This document shows, one piece after another, positions 1 to 11,157 of a stretch of DNA of 64,000 nucleotides. Position 1 is the stretch's first letter. Every line of letters begins with the position of its first letter. A program made the position numbers and the translations under genes. The stretch comes from Rheinheimera pleomorphica (GTDB lineage Bacteria > Pseudomonadota > Gammaproteobacteria > Enterobacterales > Alteromonadaceae), in contig NZ_SIRR01000008.1 of NCBI RefSeq assembly GCF_011634895.1, positions 558,001 through 622,000 on the forward strand, written 5' to 3'. The notes beneath the pieces were generated by a model that saw only the letters and a list, made by a program, of their open reading frames with translations, ran no database searches and was not told the origin of the DNA.

Positions 1-2
1 CA

Positions 3-1031
3 GCGCTGATCATTTCCACCGGTATCGGTTATGTCGGTGGCGTGCCCGAAGCCGCGGCTACCATTATCGTTAATGTGTGTAATGCCTTTATGGTGCTCAC
101 TGTCGCATTGGCGCTGAGCAACCTGCTGGATTTAGTCAATTCCATTTATGAAGAGCGGCCCGATGCGAAAATACGGCCGATAAAAGGCTATATCCAGGTA
201 GTAAAAATCGTTATTTATGCAGTAACGCTGATCCTGATTATTGCTGCCCTATTTGACCGCTCACCGCTGATTTTACTGTCAGGTTTGGGCGCGATGGCCG
301 CGGTACTGATGCTGATATTTCAGGACACCATTTTATCCCTGGTGGCCAGCGTGCAAATCTCATCCAACGACGTGCTCCGCGTGGGCGACTGGGTTGAAAT
401 GCCACAGCTTAACGCCGATGGCGACGTTATCGACATAGCGCTGCATACGGTAAAAATACAAAACTGGGATAAAACCATTACCACTATCCCTACCCGCCGC
501 TTTATGACTGACCCGTTTAAAAACTGGCGCGGTATGCAGGAGTCTGGCGGCCGGCGTATTAAGCGCTGCATTTTGCTCGACCAGCAAAGCGTACACTTTT
601 TAGATGCCGAGCAAAAAAAGCGCCTCGGTCGGTTTAAGTTATTAAAAGACTATCTGGCCAGTAAGCAGCAGGAAATTGATGACTGGAACACCCAGTTGGC
701 AGAGGAAGGCAAAGAGCCGGTAAACACCCGGCGTATTACCAATATTGGCACCTTCCGTGTGTATATTGAACGCTATTTACAAAGCCACCCTGGCATTCAC
801 CAGCAAATGACGCTGATGGCGAGGCAGCTACCTGTAACCGCGGATGGCCTGCCGCTGGAGTTATACTGCTTTACCAATACTACTGCCTGGTTGAAATACG
901 AGAGCATTCAGTCGGATATTTTTGACCATCTGCTGGCGATCCTGCCGGAATTTGGCCTTAGAGTGTATCAGCACCCCAGTGGCATGGATGTGCGGGCGCT
1001 GAGCAATCTGGTAAAGCCCGCCAGCGAATAG
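3..1031 (+). CDS. MscS-family mechanosensitive channel (YbdG-like), 5' truncated
   Basis: The reading frame is open to the left edge of the window (the codons from position 3 read ALIISTGIGYVGG), so the gene starts upstream and only the C-terminal ~343 residues are here. Hydrophobic helices are followed by an MscS beta-domain signature: DVLRVGDWVEMP, then VKIQNWDKTITTIPT, and a long soluble C-terminal part. That layout, with the large insert after the beta domain, matches the YbdG/MscM-type small-conductance channels of the inner membrane, which open under membrane tension. Convergent with the TraT-like genes. The family call is solid; the exact subfamily is inference because the N-terminus is missing. 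Confidence 0.88.
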   Translation, partial: ALIISTGIGYVGGVPEAAATIIVNVCNAFMVLTVALALSNLLDLVNSIYEERPDAKIRPIKGYIQVVKIVIYAVTLILIIAALFDRSPLILLSGLGAMAAVLMLIFQDTILSLVASVQISSNDVLRVGDWVEMPQLNADGDVIDIALHTVKIQNWDKTITTIPTRRFMTDPFKNWRGMQESGGRRIKRCILLDQQSVHFLDAEQKKRLGRFKLLKDYLASKQQEIDDWNTQLAEEGKEPVNTRRITNIGTFRVYIERYLQSHPGIHQQMTLMARQLPVTADGLPLELYCFTNTTAWLKYESIQSDIFDHLLAILPEFGLRVYQHPSGMDVRALSNLVKPASE

Positions 1032-1069
1032 GTAAAACCGCTAAGTTAACAGAGCATAACACCGGCCGG

Positions 1070-1888
1070 TTAAAAGATACCGGCCAGTGAGCGCAATAAC
1101 CCCTGGTGCAGCGGTTGCTCGGCATCCTGCCAGCTCAGGTTAGCTTTATTGGCAAAGCTCACTACCCGTACCTGGTATTTACGCATATCCGTATCACGCT
1201 GCCATAACTGCTCAAAGGCACCACTGTCGCCTTGCCTGAGCACATGCTCACTGTATTCCTGCACTTTTTGTTCGCTGTCTGGTGCTATACGCTCGGCAAT
1301 CTGAATATCGGTCAGCATGGTGTAGTACTTATCCTGCACCAATTGGTTACCAATATATTCGGCGCCGGCAAAAGCCGCCAGTACCACTAAGGCCCGGGCA
1401 ATGTCTTTGCCATCCAGGTGAGTGCCCACCGACACATCAGCAAATACTGCCGCGTTGCGGTTATAACGGGCACTGCGTTGCTCCGCTGTTTCATCTTCGG
1501 GCGGCGGTGCCATGCCCGGGTGTAGTAACTGGTGTACTTCCTGCTCTGTCATACCGTATTCGGCCGCCAGTACTTTGTCCGGCCGCTCTTTTAGCACTGT
1601 GCGTACATTCACCTGCAACCAGTATTGGGCACTTAGTGGTGAATTGACCAGCGTATAGCCACGCTGCAACATAAACTGCCGCACATCATCGCTAAGCGGC
1701 AGTTGATACTCTGCGGTGGTGTTACGGATATCCAGATAAATGGTGCGCTGCTCTGGCTCTACCGGGTCAAGGTATACTGTCTGGCTCATGCGGGTTTGCA
1801 CATCCAGGCTGCGTTTGGCGACAGAAGTATGCACTGCCGTACAACCGGATAGCCAGATCAGCGCCATCATCATGACCGCAATACGCAT
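1070..1888 (-). CDS. TraT-like outer-membrane lipoprotein, divergent copy
   Basis: 272-residue lipoprotein with signal peptide and lipobox LSGC at the N-terminus. It shares with TraT the opening block VAKRSLDVQTRMS, the VEPEQRTIYLDIRNT segment, the YWLQVNV segment, YYTMLTDIQIAER and the terminal KYQVRVVSFANKANL block. TraT blocks conjugal entry (surface exclusion) and gives serum resistance when on plasmids; chromosomal copies have no settled role. Compared with its upstream neighbour it lacks the glycine-rich hydrophobic middle, which is replaced by a charged PPPEDETAEQ stretch and one short hydrophobic helix. It directly abuts the other copy (stop TAA followed by ATG), so the two are one transcript made by tandem duplication and divergence. 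Confidence 0.85.
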   Translation of the reverse strand: MRIAVMMMALIWLSGCTAVHTSVAKRSLDVQTRMSQTVYLDPVEPEQRTIYLDIRNTTAEYQLPLSDDVRQFMLQRGYTLVNSPLSAQYWLQVNVRTVLKERPDKVLAAEYGMTEQEVHQLLHPGMAPPPEDETAEQRSARYNRNAAVFADVSVGTHLDGKDIARALVVLAAFAGAEYIGNQLVQDKYYTMLTDIQIAERIAPDSEQKVQEYSEHVLRQGDSGAFEQLWQRDTDMRKYQVRVVSFANKANLSWQDAEQPLHQGLLRSLAGIF

Positions 1889-2620
1889 TTAGAATAAGCC
1901 CGCCAGTGCCCGCACCATGCCCTGCGTTAGCTCAGGTTCAGCTTCTGGCCATTTCAGGTTGGCCTGATTCGCAAAGCTGACAATCCGCGTTTGGTATTTA
2001 CGCATATCCGTATTGCGCTGATAGCTGGACGTGGTGCTGCCACTGTCGCCCTGGATCAGTTGATGCTGTGAACTTTCGCTAACGCTGCCGTCAAAACGCT
2101 CCATAATCTGAATGTCGGTAATCACGCTGTAGTACACATCTTCTACCATGGCATCCACCACAGTACCAACAATAGCACCACCGACCGCAGCACCTATAGC
2201 GGCCCCACCTGAACTGCCGCCAGTGGCACGGTGCAGCGCATAACCGGTTACGGCTCCACCGGCCACGCCAGGCCCGGCGGCCAGCGCACCGCTGGTATCA
2301 CGGGCATTACTACGCCCAACCTGTAACACATTCGCCTGTAACCAGTAATGTGCCTGTTTCGGGCTATCGATAACCTGGTAGCCACGTGCCTGCAGGCTTT
2401 GGATCACCTGGGTTTTTAAATCAAATTCCGGTTTGTCTGAGGTGTTACGGATATCAACAAACACAGTACGCTGCTCCGGCTCGACCGGGTCGAGAAAAAT
2501 AGAGCTGCTCATCTTGGTTTGCACATCCAGATTGCGCTTGGCCACCGCCGTATGCAGCGCGCCGCAGCCCGCTAAAGTTAAACTTGATATCATCACAGCG
2601 CAAACAAGTAGCGTTTTCAT
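1889..2620 (-). CDS. traT: TraT-like outer-membrane lipoprotein
   Basis: 243-residue TraT homologue. I chose the ATG at 2620 rather than the in-frame start 45 bases upstream because AAAGGA sits 7 bases before it and it begins a clean signal peptide with lipobox LAGC. The order of blocks is the TraT one: VAKRNLDVQTKMS, VEPEQRTVFVDIRNTSD, YWLQANVLQVG, a glycine-rich membrane-active middle (GGAAIGAAVGGAIVG), YYSVITDIQIMER and a C-terminal KYQTRIVSFANQANL. Length equals plasmid TraT (~243). First gene of a two-gene transcript with the divergent copy. No conjugation genes are nearby, so a surface-exclusion role is not supported by context. Confidence 0.9.
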   Translation of the reverse strand: MKTLLVCAVMISSLTLAGCGALHTAVAKRNLDVQTKMSSSIFLDPVEPEQRTVFVDIRNTSDKPEFDLKTQVIQSLQARGYQVIDSPKQAHYWLQANVLQVGRSNARDTSGALAAGPGVAGGAVTGYALHRATGGSSGGAAIGAAVGGAIVGTVVDAMVEDVYYSVITDIQIMERFDGSVSESSQHQLIQGDSGSTTSSYQRNTDMRKYQTRIVSFANQANLKWPEAEPELTQGMVRALAGLF

Positions 2621-2795
2621 GGCAGGTCCTTTATTGATGCTTAATTGAGACAACGATGTCTGCAAATTAGATAGCGAATGCTGAATTGTATCTGAATATT
2701 TAACCTCAGTTTATACTAAAAATAACCTGCTTTAGCGCCATTGTTGTAACAGAAAATGAACATGCGGCAAATTTGCTGCTATCGCCGGTTTTACC

Positions 2796-2823
2796 TTTAC
2801 TTTTTGGCTGTAGCCGTTACAAT
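2796..2823 (+). promoter_or_regulatory. candidate sigma-70 promoter of suhB
   Basis: TTTACT (2796-2801) and TACAAT (2818-2823) with a 16-base spacer, about 58 bases before the suhB start. The -10 matches the consensus at five of six positions. The rest of the 2621-2880 divergent spacer is AT-rich without another clear signal. Confidence 0.4.
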
Positions 2824-2880
2824 ACGCGCCGCTCTTTTGACCGAAATTTACACAGCTCTTTTCAAAATAAGGTAATTGCT

Positions 2881-3684
2881 ATGCATCCGATGTTAAACAT
2901 CGCGGTTCGCGCTGCCCGCAGCGCCGGTAACGTGATCGCGCGCGCCTGTGGCCAACTGGATATGGTCCAGAAACTGCAAAAAGGCACTAACGACTTTGTG
3001 ACTAATGTCGATAAAGAAGCTGAACAAGCCATTGTTCAGGTGTTGAAAAAATCGTTCCCGACCCACGGTATCGTCGGCGAAGAGCATGGTGATTACGGCA
3101 ACAGTGACAGTGAATTTCAGTGGATTATTGACCCGCTGGACGGCACCGCCAACTTTATTAAAGGCATTCCGCACTTTGCGGTGTCTATCGCATTAAAACA
3201 TCAGGGTAAATTAGACCAGGCAGTGATCTTTGATCCACTGCGCGGTGAGCTATTTACCGCCTCACGCGGCCGTGGTGCTCAGTTAAACGGTACCCGTATT
3301 CGTGTCACTAACCTGGCGGATATGCAGGGCACTATTTTAGCCACCGGCTTTCCGTTTAAAAACAAAACCCATTTGCCAGCCCATGCAGCTATGGTTACCG
3401 GCTTACTGGCCGACGCTGCTGATATCCGCCGTACCGGCTCTGCTGCCCTGGACTTAGCCTATGTTGCCGCCGGCCGCTTTGACGGTTTCTTTGAAATTGG
3501 CTTAAAGCCGTGGGATATTGCTGCCGGTGAGCTGATTGTGCGCGAAGCCGGGGGTTTAGTGTCTGACTTTGTTGGTGGCAGCAACCAGATGCGCAGCGGT
3601 AACATTGTAGCGGCCAGCCCGAAAGTACTGGCGGCGATGTTAAAAGGCATTCGCCCGCACCTGACTGAAGCCTTATCACGCTAA
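2881..3684 (+). CDS. suhB: inositol-1-monophosphatase SuhB
   Basis: 267 residues, the same length as E. coli SuhB. The ATG at 2881 (preceded by AAGGT) is chosen over an upstream in-frame start that would add 36 unconserved residues. Metal-site motifs of the inositol monophosphatase family are complete: GEEHG near residue 68, IDPLDGTANF near 84-93, and WDIAAGELIVREAGG near 210. The enzyme dephosphorylates myo-inositol-1-phosphate, needs Mg2+, and in E. coli also binds RNA polymerase/Nus factors in rRNA antitermination complexes. Single gene, convergent with the rhodanese gene across a structured spacer. Confidence 0.96.
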   Translation: MHPMLNIAVRAARSAGNVIARACGQLDMVQKLQKGTNDFVTNVDKEAEQAIVQVLKKSFPTHGIVGEEHGDYGNSDSEFQWIIDPLDGTANFIKGIPHFAVSIALKHQGKLDQAVIFDPLRGELFTASRGRGAQLNGTRIRVTNLADMQGTILATGFPFKNKTHLPAHAAMVTGLLADAADIRRTGSAALDLAYVAAGRFDGFFEIGLKPWDIAAGELIVREAGGLVSDFVGGSNQMRSGNIVAASPKVLAAMLKGIRPHLTEALSR

Positions 3685-3690
3685 ACCGGA

Positions 3691-3868
3691 GCCTGTGGCT
3701 ACGCGCTAGCGCAGGTTAGAACCCCGATGCGCGCAGCCACAGAGTGTCTGAGCATCGCGACAAAAACGTCTGGAACGTTTTTGAACAGCTTTAGCTGGCC
3801 TTCACAGGCGAAGGACAAGGATAGTCCTTCGTAGTTGCTGTGGCGAGCACAACGGGTGTTGTAACCTG
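3691..3868 (+). repeat. structured intergenic element (nested inverted repeats)
   Basis: Between the convergent suhB and rhodanese genes lies a 178-base stretch made almost entirely of inverted repeats. A 14-base arm (3693-3706) pairs with 3729-3742 with one mismatch, and contains the palindrome GCGCTAGCGC at 3703-3712. A perfect 9-bp stem with a 5-base loop lies at 3761-3783. A perfect 8-bp stem with a 7-base loop lies at 3809-3831. CAGGTTA (3712-3718) and TAACCTG (3862-3868) could close the whole element. There is no U-run, so it is not an ordinary terminator. It could be an interspersed repeat/MITE-like remnant or a structured RNA; no second copy is seen in this window. Confidence 0.6.
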
Positions 3869-3918
3869 AAGCCGAGTTTAACTCTGCCGACACACTAGCA
3901 ATTAAATAGCCTGTTTTA

Positions 3919-4290
3919 TTATTTGGGTACTTCTACCGGTAACTTGCGCTCACACCACTCCCGGTAACCACCGGCCAAACTAAACACATTCTGATAGCCC
4001 ATCTGTTGCAGCGTTTGCGCTGATAACGCCGAGCGGTAACCACCACCGCAGTACAACACAATTTTTTGCTTTTTATCCGCCACTGTCTGTTCGATATCCC
4101 GCTCGATAATGCCTTTGCCTAAATGCATGGCCTCAGGTAAATGGCCGGCAGCCCATTCATGATCCTCGCGGATATCCAGCAGCACATAAGGCTGATTATG
4201 CTCGAGTAATTCATTAATGCTGATTTCATTGATCTGCGCTTTCGCCTGCTCAACCAGGGCTAAAAAGCCGGGCGCATGGTGTTTGCTCAT
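3919..4290 (-). CDS. single-domain rhodanese-like sulfurtransferase
   Basis: 123 residues from the ATG at 4290, which has AAGGA 9 bases upstream; an upstream in-frame start would add 20 residues read through the neighbouring terminator. One rhodanese domain: VLLDIREDHEWAAGHLPEA, then the active-site loop with Cys81 in YCGGGYRSA and the C-terminal LAGGYREW. The six-residue loop after Cys fits a sulfur-transfer rather than a phosphatase-type (Cdc25) enzyme. It probably carries persulfide in the cytoplasm; the physiological acceptor cannot be told from sequence. Same strand as secF downstream but separated by a terminator lying between secF and this gene. Confidence 0.88.
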   Translation of the reverse strand: MSKHHAPGFLALVEQAKAQINEISINELLEHNQPYVLLDIREDHEWAAGHLPEAMHLGKGIIERDIEQTVADKKQKIVLYCGGGYRSALSAQTLQQMGYQNVFSLAGGYREWCERKLPVEVPK

Positions 4291-4314
4291 TATGGTTATC
4301 CTTAAAAACAGGGC

Positions 4315-4345
4315 AAAAAAATGCCAGTCAGTGACTGGCATTTTT
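4315..4345 (-). terminator. bidirectional Rho-independent terminator after secF
   Basis: A perfect inverted repeat centred on ATGCCAGTCA/TGACTGGCAT is flanked by A6 and T5, giving a U-tract in either direction. It lies just downstream of the secF stop (4365) and just upstream of the rhodanese coding start. Confidence 0.85.
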
Positions 4346-4364
4346 AGCATCTTTAACTGCGTAA

Positions 4365-5312
4365 TTACAGTAAAGCGTCGGTATTTTCGCCTTCTTTTTC
4401 TACCGGCGGTGGTGGCAGCATATCTTCACGGCTGATGCCGAGGATTTCTGCTATCGCACTGGCGACATAGACTGAAGAGTAAGTACCAATAGCAATACCA
4501 AACAACAGCGCAGTAGCAAAACCATGGATTAAGGCGCCGCCCATATAAAACAGCACCACTAACACCAGCACTGTGGTCAGTGAGGTGATTACGGTACGGT
4601 TTAGCGTTGAGGTGATGGCATCATTAATAGTGTCATCCACCGAGGTATCACGCAGCTTACGAAAGCTCTCACGAATACGGTCAAATACCACTATGGTATC
4701 GTTGATCGAGTAACCGATAAGCGCCAGAATGGCCGCCAGCACGGTAAGATCAAACTCCAGCCCCAGCACCGAGAATAAGCCCATGGTTAGCGTGACGTCA
4801 TGGAACAACGCCATTACCGCCCCAACCGACAGCCGCCATTCAAAGCGCATAGTGACATAAAGCAAAATACCAATCAGCGCCACCAGCATTGCCAGGCCGC
4901 CGTCTTCTTTTAGCTCCTGACCAACACTTGGGCCAACAAACTCGATACGGCGCATTGTTACCGGCTCGGCCTGAGCGGCATTTAATGCCTTAATCACGCT
5001 GTCACCCAAGGTAGACTGATCAATATCGGTACGCAGTGGAATGCGAATTAACACATCCCGGCTGGTACCAAACAGCTGCACTACCGCATCACCGTAGCCG
5101 GCTGCCGTCAGTGTTTGCCGCACCGCCGGTAAATCGGCCGGCTGGGCAAAGCCCACCTCAATGACAGTACCGCCGGTAAAGTCCAGGCCCCAGTTAATGC
5201 CCTTAGTGGCAAAGGAAACCAGTGAGCCAACAATTAACAAGCTGGACAATATAATGGCTGGCCACTTTAACCGCATAAAATTCAGCGGCTTGGAAAAACT
5301 AAATATCTGCAT
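4365..5312 (-). CDS. secF: protein translocase subunit SecF
   Basis: 315 residues from the ATG at 5312 (AAGGA 8 bases before). The SecF hallmark is present: one N-terminal transmembrane helix followed by GINWGLDFTGGTVIEV, a periplasmic domain, then five helices including the SINDTIVVFDRIRE segment. It forms the SecDF complex that pulls exported proteins across the inner membrane using the proton gradient. It follows secD by 10 bases and is the last gene of the yajC-secD-secF transcript; a terminator follows. Confidence 0.97.
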   Translation of the reverse strand: MQIFSFSKPLNFMRLKWPAIILSSLLIVGSLVSFATKGINWGLDFTGGTVIEVGFAQPADLPAVRQTLTAAGYGDAVVQLFGTSRDVLIRIPLRTDIDQSTLGDSVIKALNAAQAEPVTMRRIEFVGPSVGQELKEDGGLAMLVALIGILLYVTMRFEWRLSVGAVMALFHDVTLTMGLFSVLGLEFDLTVLAAILALIGYSINDTIVVFDRIRESFRKLRDTSVDDTINDAITSTLNRTVITSLTTVLVLVVLFYMGGALIHGFATALLFGIAIGTYSSVYVASAIAEILGISREDMLPPPPVEKEGENTDALL

Positions 5313-5322
5313 GCTGAATTCC

Positions 5323-7176
5323 TTATATCGGTAATTTTTCCAGGCGACGACCACCCCAGATCAGGTTGACTAATAAACGGGTACCCACTACCGCAGTGAA
5401 AATCGAGGTTAAAATACCAATCGCCAGCGTCACCGCAAAGCCTTTCACCGGGCCGGTGCCAATACCAAACAGAATTAACGCCACCAGCAAGGTGGTAATG
5501 TTTGAGTCGGCAATCGTGGCAAAGGCACGGTCGTAGCCATGATGGATCGCCTGCTGTACTGAGCGGCCATCCAATAACTCCTCACGAATACGCTCGAAAA
5601 TCAGTACGTTAGCATCTACCGCCATACCCACGGTGAGGACAATACCGGCCATACCGGGTAAGGTTAGCGTGGCGCCCGGGATCATCGACATTACACCAAC
5701 AATCAGCACCAGGTTAACCACCAGCGCACAGTTGGCAACCAAACCAAAGGCTTTGTAGTAGATCACCATAAAGATCAGTACGGCTACCATACCCCACTGA
5801 ATAGCGGTAACCCCCAAATCGATATTTTCTTTACCCAGGCTTGGGCCTATGGTGCGTTCTTCAATAATTTGGATCGGGGCAATTAACGCACCGGCGCGCA
5901 GTAAGGTTGCCAGGTTTTGTGCTTCACCCGGAGAGTCGATACCGGTAATGCGGAAATCACGGCCTAAACGCGCCTGAATGGTGGCATCGTTAATCACTTC
6001 CTGCTGTTTAATCAGTACCGGGTTGCCGTCCGGGCCCAGCTCGGTGCCGGGCTTATACTCGATAAACACCGACGCCATGCGCCGGCCTATGCTGTCACGC
6101 GTCGCCGCGGATAACATATTGCCGCCCTTGGCATCCAATTTAATGCTGACCTGCGGCCGGCTGTATTCATCAAACGCCGAGTTCGCACCGGTAATATGCT
6201 CACCGGTTAGCATAATGCGTTTTTCCAGCAGCAGTGGACGGCCATCACGGGTGTAGTAAAGTTCAGCATTAGGTGGTACCCGGCCTTCCAATGCGGCGGC
6301 TAAGTCACCCTCTTCATCTACTAAACGAAACTCCAGCGAAGCCGTGGCACCTAAAATTTCTTTCGCCTGTGCGGTATCCTGCACACCCGGCAGTTGTACC
6401 ACGATGCGATCCGCACCCTGACGCTGTACCAAAGGCTCGGCGACACCAATTTCATTTACCCGGTTACGGATAATAGTGATGTTTTGCTCCAGCGCGTATT
6501 CGCGAATTTCTTTTAAGCGGATTTCGCTGATGCCCACCAGCAGTGTCAGCTCATCATTACCCTGGCTTATCACCAGCTCACGATCACGCTGTTTTAACGC
6601 CGTCTCAGCAGCAGCAACATCCTCGGCAGTACGCAAACTAACGATGACCCGGCTGTTGGCTAAGTCTGGTTGCACACTGCGGTAGCGGATCTTGTCTTCA
6701 CGTAAGTCGGTGCGGAAGGTTTGCACCATGTCGTTGACATTTTTGTCCAGCGCCGCCTTCATATCCACGGCCATTAAAAAATGCACACCGCCGCGTAAAT
6801 CCAGGCCCAGCTTCATCGGCGAGGCGCCAATAGCGCTTAACCAATCAGGCGTGGCCGGCGCCAGGTTCAGCGCGGTAATAAAGTTTGCCCCCAGCTGCTG
6901 GTTAGCAATTTCACGCGCCTGCAGCTGATCTTCGGTGCTGTTAAAGCGGGCCAATACCTGGCCGTTTTCCAACACCACCGATTTTGCCGCTATGTTGGCA
7001 TCAATAAAGCTTTGCTCCAGCTGGGCACGGGTGGTTTCTTCCACTGTGCCACCACGGCTGGCACTGATATTCAGTGCCGGATCTTCCGGGTAGAGGTTTG
7101 GCAAAGCATACACCAGCGCCAGCAATAACATGCCGAGCACCAGAAAATAGCGCCAAACGGGATTCTGATTTAACAC
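5323..7176 (-). CDS. secD: protein translocase subunit SecD
   Basis: 617 residues (E. coli 615). The start codon is GTG at 7176 with AAGGA 7 bases upstream. One N-terminal helix, [13 protein letters not shown] near residue 120, a large periplasmic P1 domain, then a six-helix block with [18 protein letters not shown], containing the conserved Asp/Arg used in proton coupling. Partner of SecF in post-translocational pulling of exported proteins. Sits 21 bases after yajC and 10 bases before secF, so the three are one operon. Confidence 0.97.
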   Translation of the reverse strand: MLNQNPVWRYFLVLGMLLLALVYALPNLYPEDPALNISASRGGTVEETTRAQLEQSFIDANIAAKSVVLENGQVLARFNSTEDQLQAREIANQQLGANFITALNLAPATPDWLSAIGASPMKLGLDLRGGVHFLMAVDMKAALDKNVNDMVQTFRTDLREDKIRYRSVQPDLANSRVIVSLRTAEDVAAAETALKQRDRELVISQGNDELTLLVGISEIRLKEIREYALEQNITIIRNRVNEIGVAEPLVQRQGADRIVVQLPGVQDTAQAKEILGATASLEFRLVDEEGDLAAALEGRVPPNAELYYTRDGRPLLLEKRIMLTGEHITGANSAFDEYSRPQVSIKLDAKGGNMLSAATRDSIGRRMASVFIEYKPGTELGPDGNPVLIKQQEVINDATIQARLGRDFRITGIDSPGEAQNLATLLRAGALIAPIQIIEERTIGPSLGKENIDLGVTAIQWGMVAVLIFMVIYYKAFGLVANCALVVNLVLIVGVMSMIPGATLTLPGMAGIVLTVGMAVDANVLIFERIREELLDGRSVQQAIHHGYDRAFATIADSNITTLLVALILFGIGTGPVKGFAVTLAIGILTSIFTAVVGTRLLVNLIWGGRRLEKLPI

Positions 7177-7197
7177 CTGTTTATCCTTTTTCCACTG

Positions 7198-7539
7198 TTA
7201 CAGAGACTTCAGCGTGCCTTTAGGCAACACAGCACTAATGGCTGCTTTCTGCACTGTTACTTCGGTGCTGTCATTCAGCGCAATAACGACAAAGTCTTTG
7301 TCTTCAGCAATTTTGCTGATACGGCCGACTAGACCGCCCTGAGTCAGAACTTCATCGCCCTTGCCCAGTGCTGCCATCAGGTTGCGGTGCTCTTTAACGC
7401 GTTTTGCTTGTGGCCGGTAGATCAGGAAGTAAAAAATCAGACCAAAGGCCACCAGCATAATAATGAGGTCCCAACCACCACCCTGTGGTTGTCCTGCTGG
7501 CGCGGCCTGAGCATAGGCATTGCTGATAAATAAACTCAT
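7198..7539 (-). CDS. yajC: Sec translocase accessory subunit YajC
   Basis: 113 residues with one transmembrane helix (about 25-45) followed by FLIYRPQAKRVKEH and a basic soluble tail, the invariant YajC layout. AAGGGGAC lies in front of the ATG at 7539. YajC is a small SecDF-associated inner-membrane protein. Encoded between tgt and secD, the usual gammaproteobacterial order. Confidence 0.97.
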   Translation of the reverse strand: MSLFISNAYAQAAPAGQPQGGGWDLIIMLVAFGLIFYFLIYRPQAKRVKEHRNLMAALGKGDEVLTQGGLVGRISKIAEDKDFVVIALNDSTEVTVQKAAISAVLPKGTLKSL

Positions 7540-7559
7540 AAGTGTCCCCTTAATTGTGA

Positions 7560-9790
<2,231 letters not shown>

Positions 9791-9824
9791 CTTGGGTTCC
9801 TTGGCTTTACCGACCAGAGGGGCA

Positions 9825-9844
9825 CGGCTGTAAAAAAACAGCCG
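9825..9844 (-). other. 7-bp hairpin between oxyR and queA
   Basis: CGGCTGT (9825-9831) and ACAGCCG (9838-9844) pair around a homopolymeric six-A loop (six U on the minus-strand transcript). The U-run is in the loop, not after the stem, so it is not a standard terminator. It lies 22 bases after the oxyR stop and could weakly separate oxyR from queA. Confidence 0.35.
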
Positions 9845-9866
9845 GCAGTTTAGCAGAACAGCGGCA

Positions 9867-10775
9867 TTAACGACATTTATTTGCCAGCACTTCAGCGATC
9901 AAATCCGCCATAAGCCGGTAACTGCGCGCCTTGGTGGACGTCGGCCGCCAGGCGACACCGATATCGCGGTAAGCCGCCGCATTGCCGGGTGCCTGGGCTA
10001 TCAGGCCGGTACCGTCGAGCAAGCCGCTATTGATCGCCATTTGCGGCATAAAGGTGACCCCCAGTTTATTGTTTACCATCTGCGTTAAAGTATGCAGACT
10101 GGTGGCAAAAAACGGGTTTACTTTGCGGCTGTCTTCCAGCTCGCAAGCTTTCACCGCATGGTTGGTTAAGCAGTGCTCGCGCTCCAGCAAAAAGATACTT
10201 TCATCCGGCCACTGGCTGATATCCTGATTAAAGCCCCGGTCTAGCCAGTCTTTATGCAACACCAGTTTAAAGCCGTCCTGGGCCAGTACCTCCGTATGAA
10301 AAGTACCGGTTTCGTAGGGTAGCGCCAGCAGCACCATATCTAAGCGGCCCTCGGCCAGGGCATGTAAAGAATTGTCTGAAGTGTCTTCGCGTAGCAGTAA
10401 TTGCAGATCCGGATAACGCTCACGACACAACGCCATCACTTCACTGAGCACAAAGGGAGCTATGGTTGGAATACAACCAAGCCGGAACGGCCCGGCCATG
10501 GGTTTACCCTGGCATTTAGCGAACTCGGTCAGCTCCTCACACTGTTCAATAATATAACGGGCCTGGCGCACCACATCTTCACCCAGCGGCGTAAAAATAA
10601 AAGTTTTATGATCGCGCTCCAGTAACTGGGCGTGCATGGTTTCTTCCAGATTGGCAATCGCCGCACTGAGGGTAGACTGACCGATAAAGCAGGCCTCAGC
10701 CGCCCGGCCAAAATGCTGATGCTCGTGCAGCGCCAGCAAATACTGTAGCTGTTTTACACTGGGTAAGCGCTTCAT
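9867..10775 (-). CDS. oxyR: hydrogen-peroxide sensor/regulator OxyR
   Basis: 302-residue LysR-type regulator. N-terminal winged helix ([19 protein letters not shown]) and a periplasmic-binding-like sensor domain. The redox pair is present as Cys202 and Cys211 in [11 protein letters not shown], with the same eight-residue spacing as Cys199/Cys208 of E. coli OxyR, and the [11 protein letters not shown] segment that follows is also OxyR-like. This distinguishes it from generic LysR proteins. H2O2 oxidises the pair and switches the protein to activate catalase/peroxiredoxin genes; no such target lies in this window. Divergent from the secreted S8 protease gene. Confidence 0.93.
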   Translation of the reverse strand: MKRLPSVKQLQYLLALHEHQHFGRAAEACFIGQSTLSAAIANLEETMHAQLLERDHKTFIFTPLGEDVVRQARYIIEQCEELTEFAKCQGKPMAGPFRLGCIPTIAPFVLSEVMALCRERYPDLQLLLREDTSDNSLHALAEGRLDMVLLALPYETGTFHTEVLAQDGFKLVLHKDWLDRGFNQDISQWPDESIFLLEREHCLTNHAVKACELEDSRKVNPFFATSLHTLTQMVNNKLGVTFMPQMAINSGLLDGTGLIAQAPGNAAAYRDIGVAWRPTSTKARSYRLMADLIAEVLANKCR

Positions 10776-11157
10776 TACAAATTCCGATTAAAAGCATTAA
10801 TTAGGGTTAATTTAACTGTTTAAACTGTACGCCTGAAGCTGGCGTTAAGCAAGCGGCAAAACCCTGACAGCCTTCAATCACTGCCTGAAACTGATAAAAA
10901 AGAGTAAATATAAATTCAATAACTTAAATCTAATTAGCAAGCAAAGCGTGAAATGAAATTGAATATTTTTTACATTTGTTATAGCGTGATAAGGAAAATG
11001 TATGCACAACCACAGTGCGGTGGCCGCTAAGCACAGCGTCACCAGCCTGTAGGGCAGGCATTTTCTGCAACGTTACTTCCCCCGTTTGCGAGTTTAGCCG
11101 TCCGCGCTGTACCGGGTCTAGCCACATAAAACTATAACAATCACCTGGAGGGTGAAC
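10776..11157. other. 382-base divergent spacer oxyR / S8 protease
   Basis: AT-rich in the middle (10900-10990) with several poly-A/T tracts; it must contain the oxyR and protease promoters. I could not assign a -35/-10 pair with proper spacing. The only firm signal is the ribosome site GGAGG ending six bases before the protease ATG at 11158. Short reading frames here look non-coding. Confidence 0.4.

Noticed and set aside
10930-11127. Short minus-strand reading frame in the oxyR-protease spacer
   Set aside because: No ribosome site, no recognisable domain, and skewed composition at an AT-rich promoter region.
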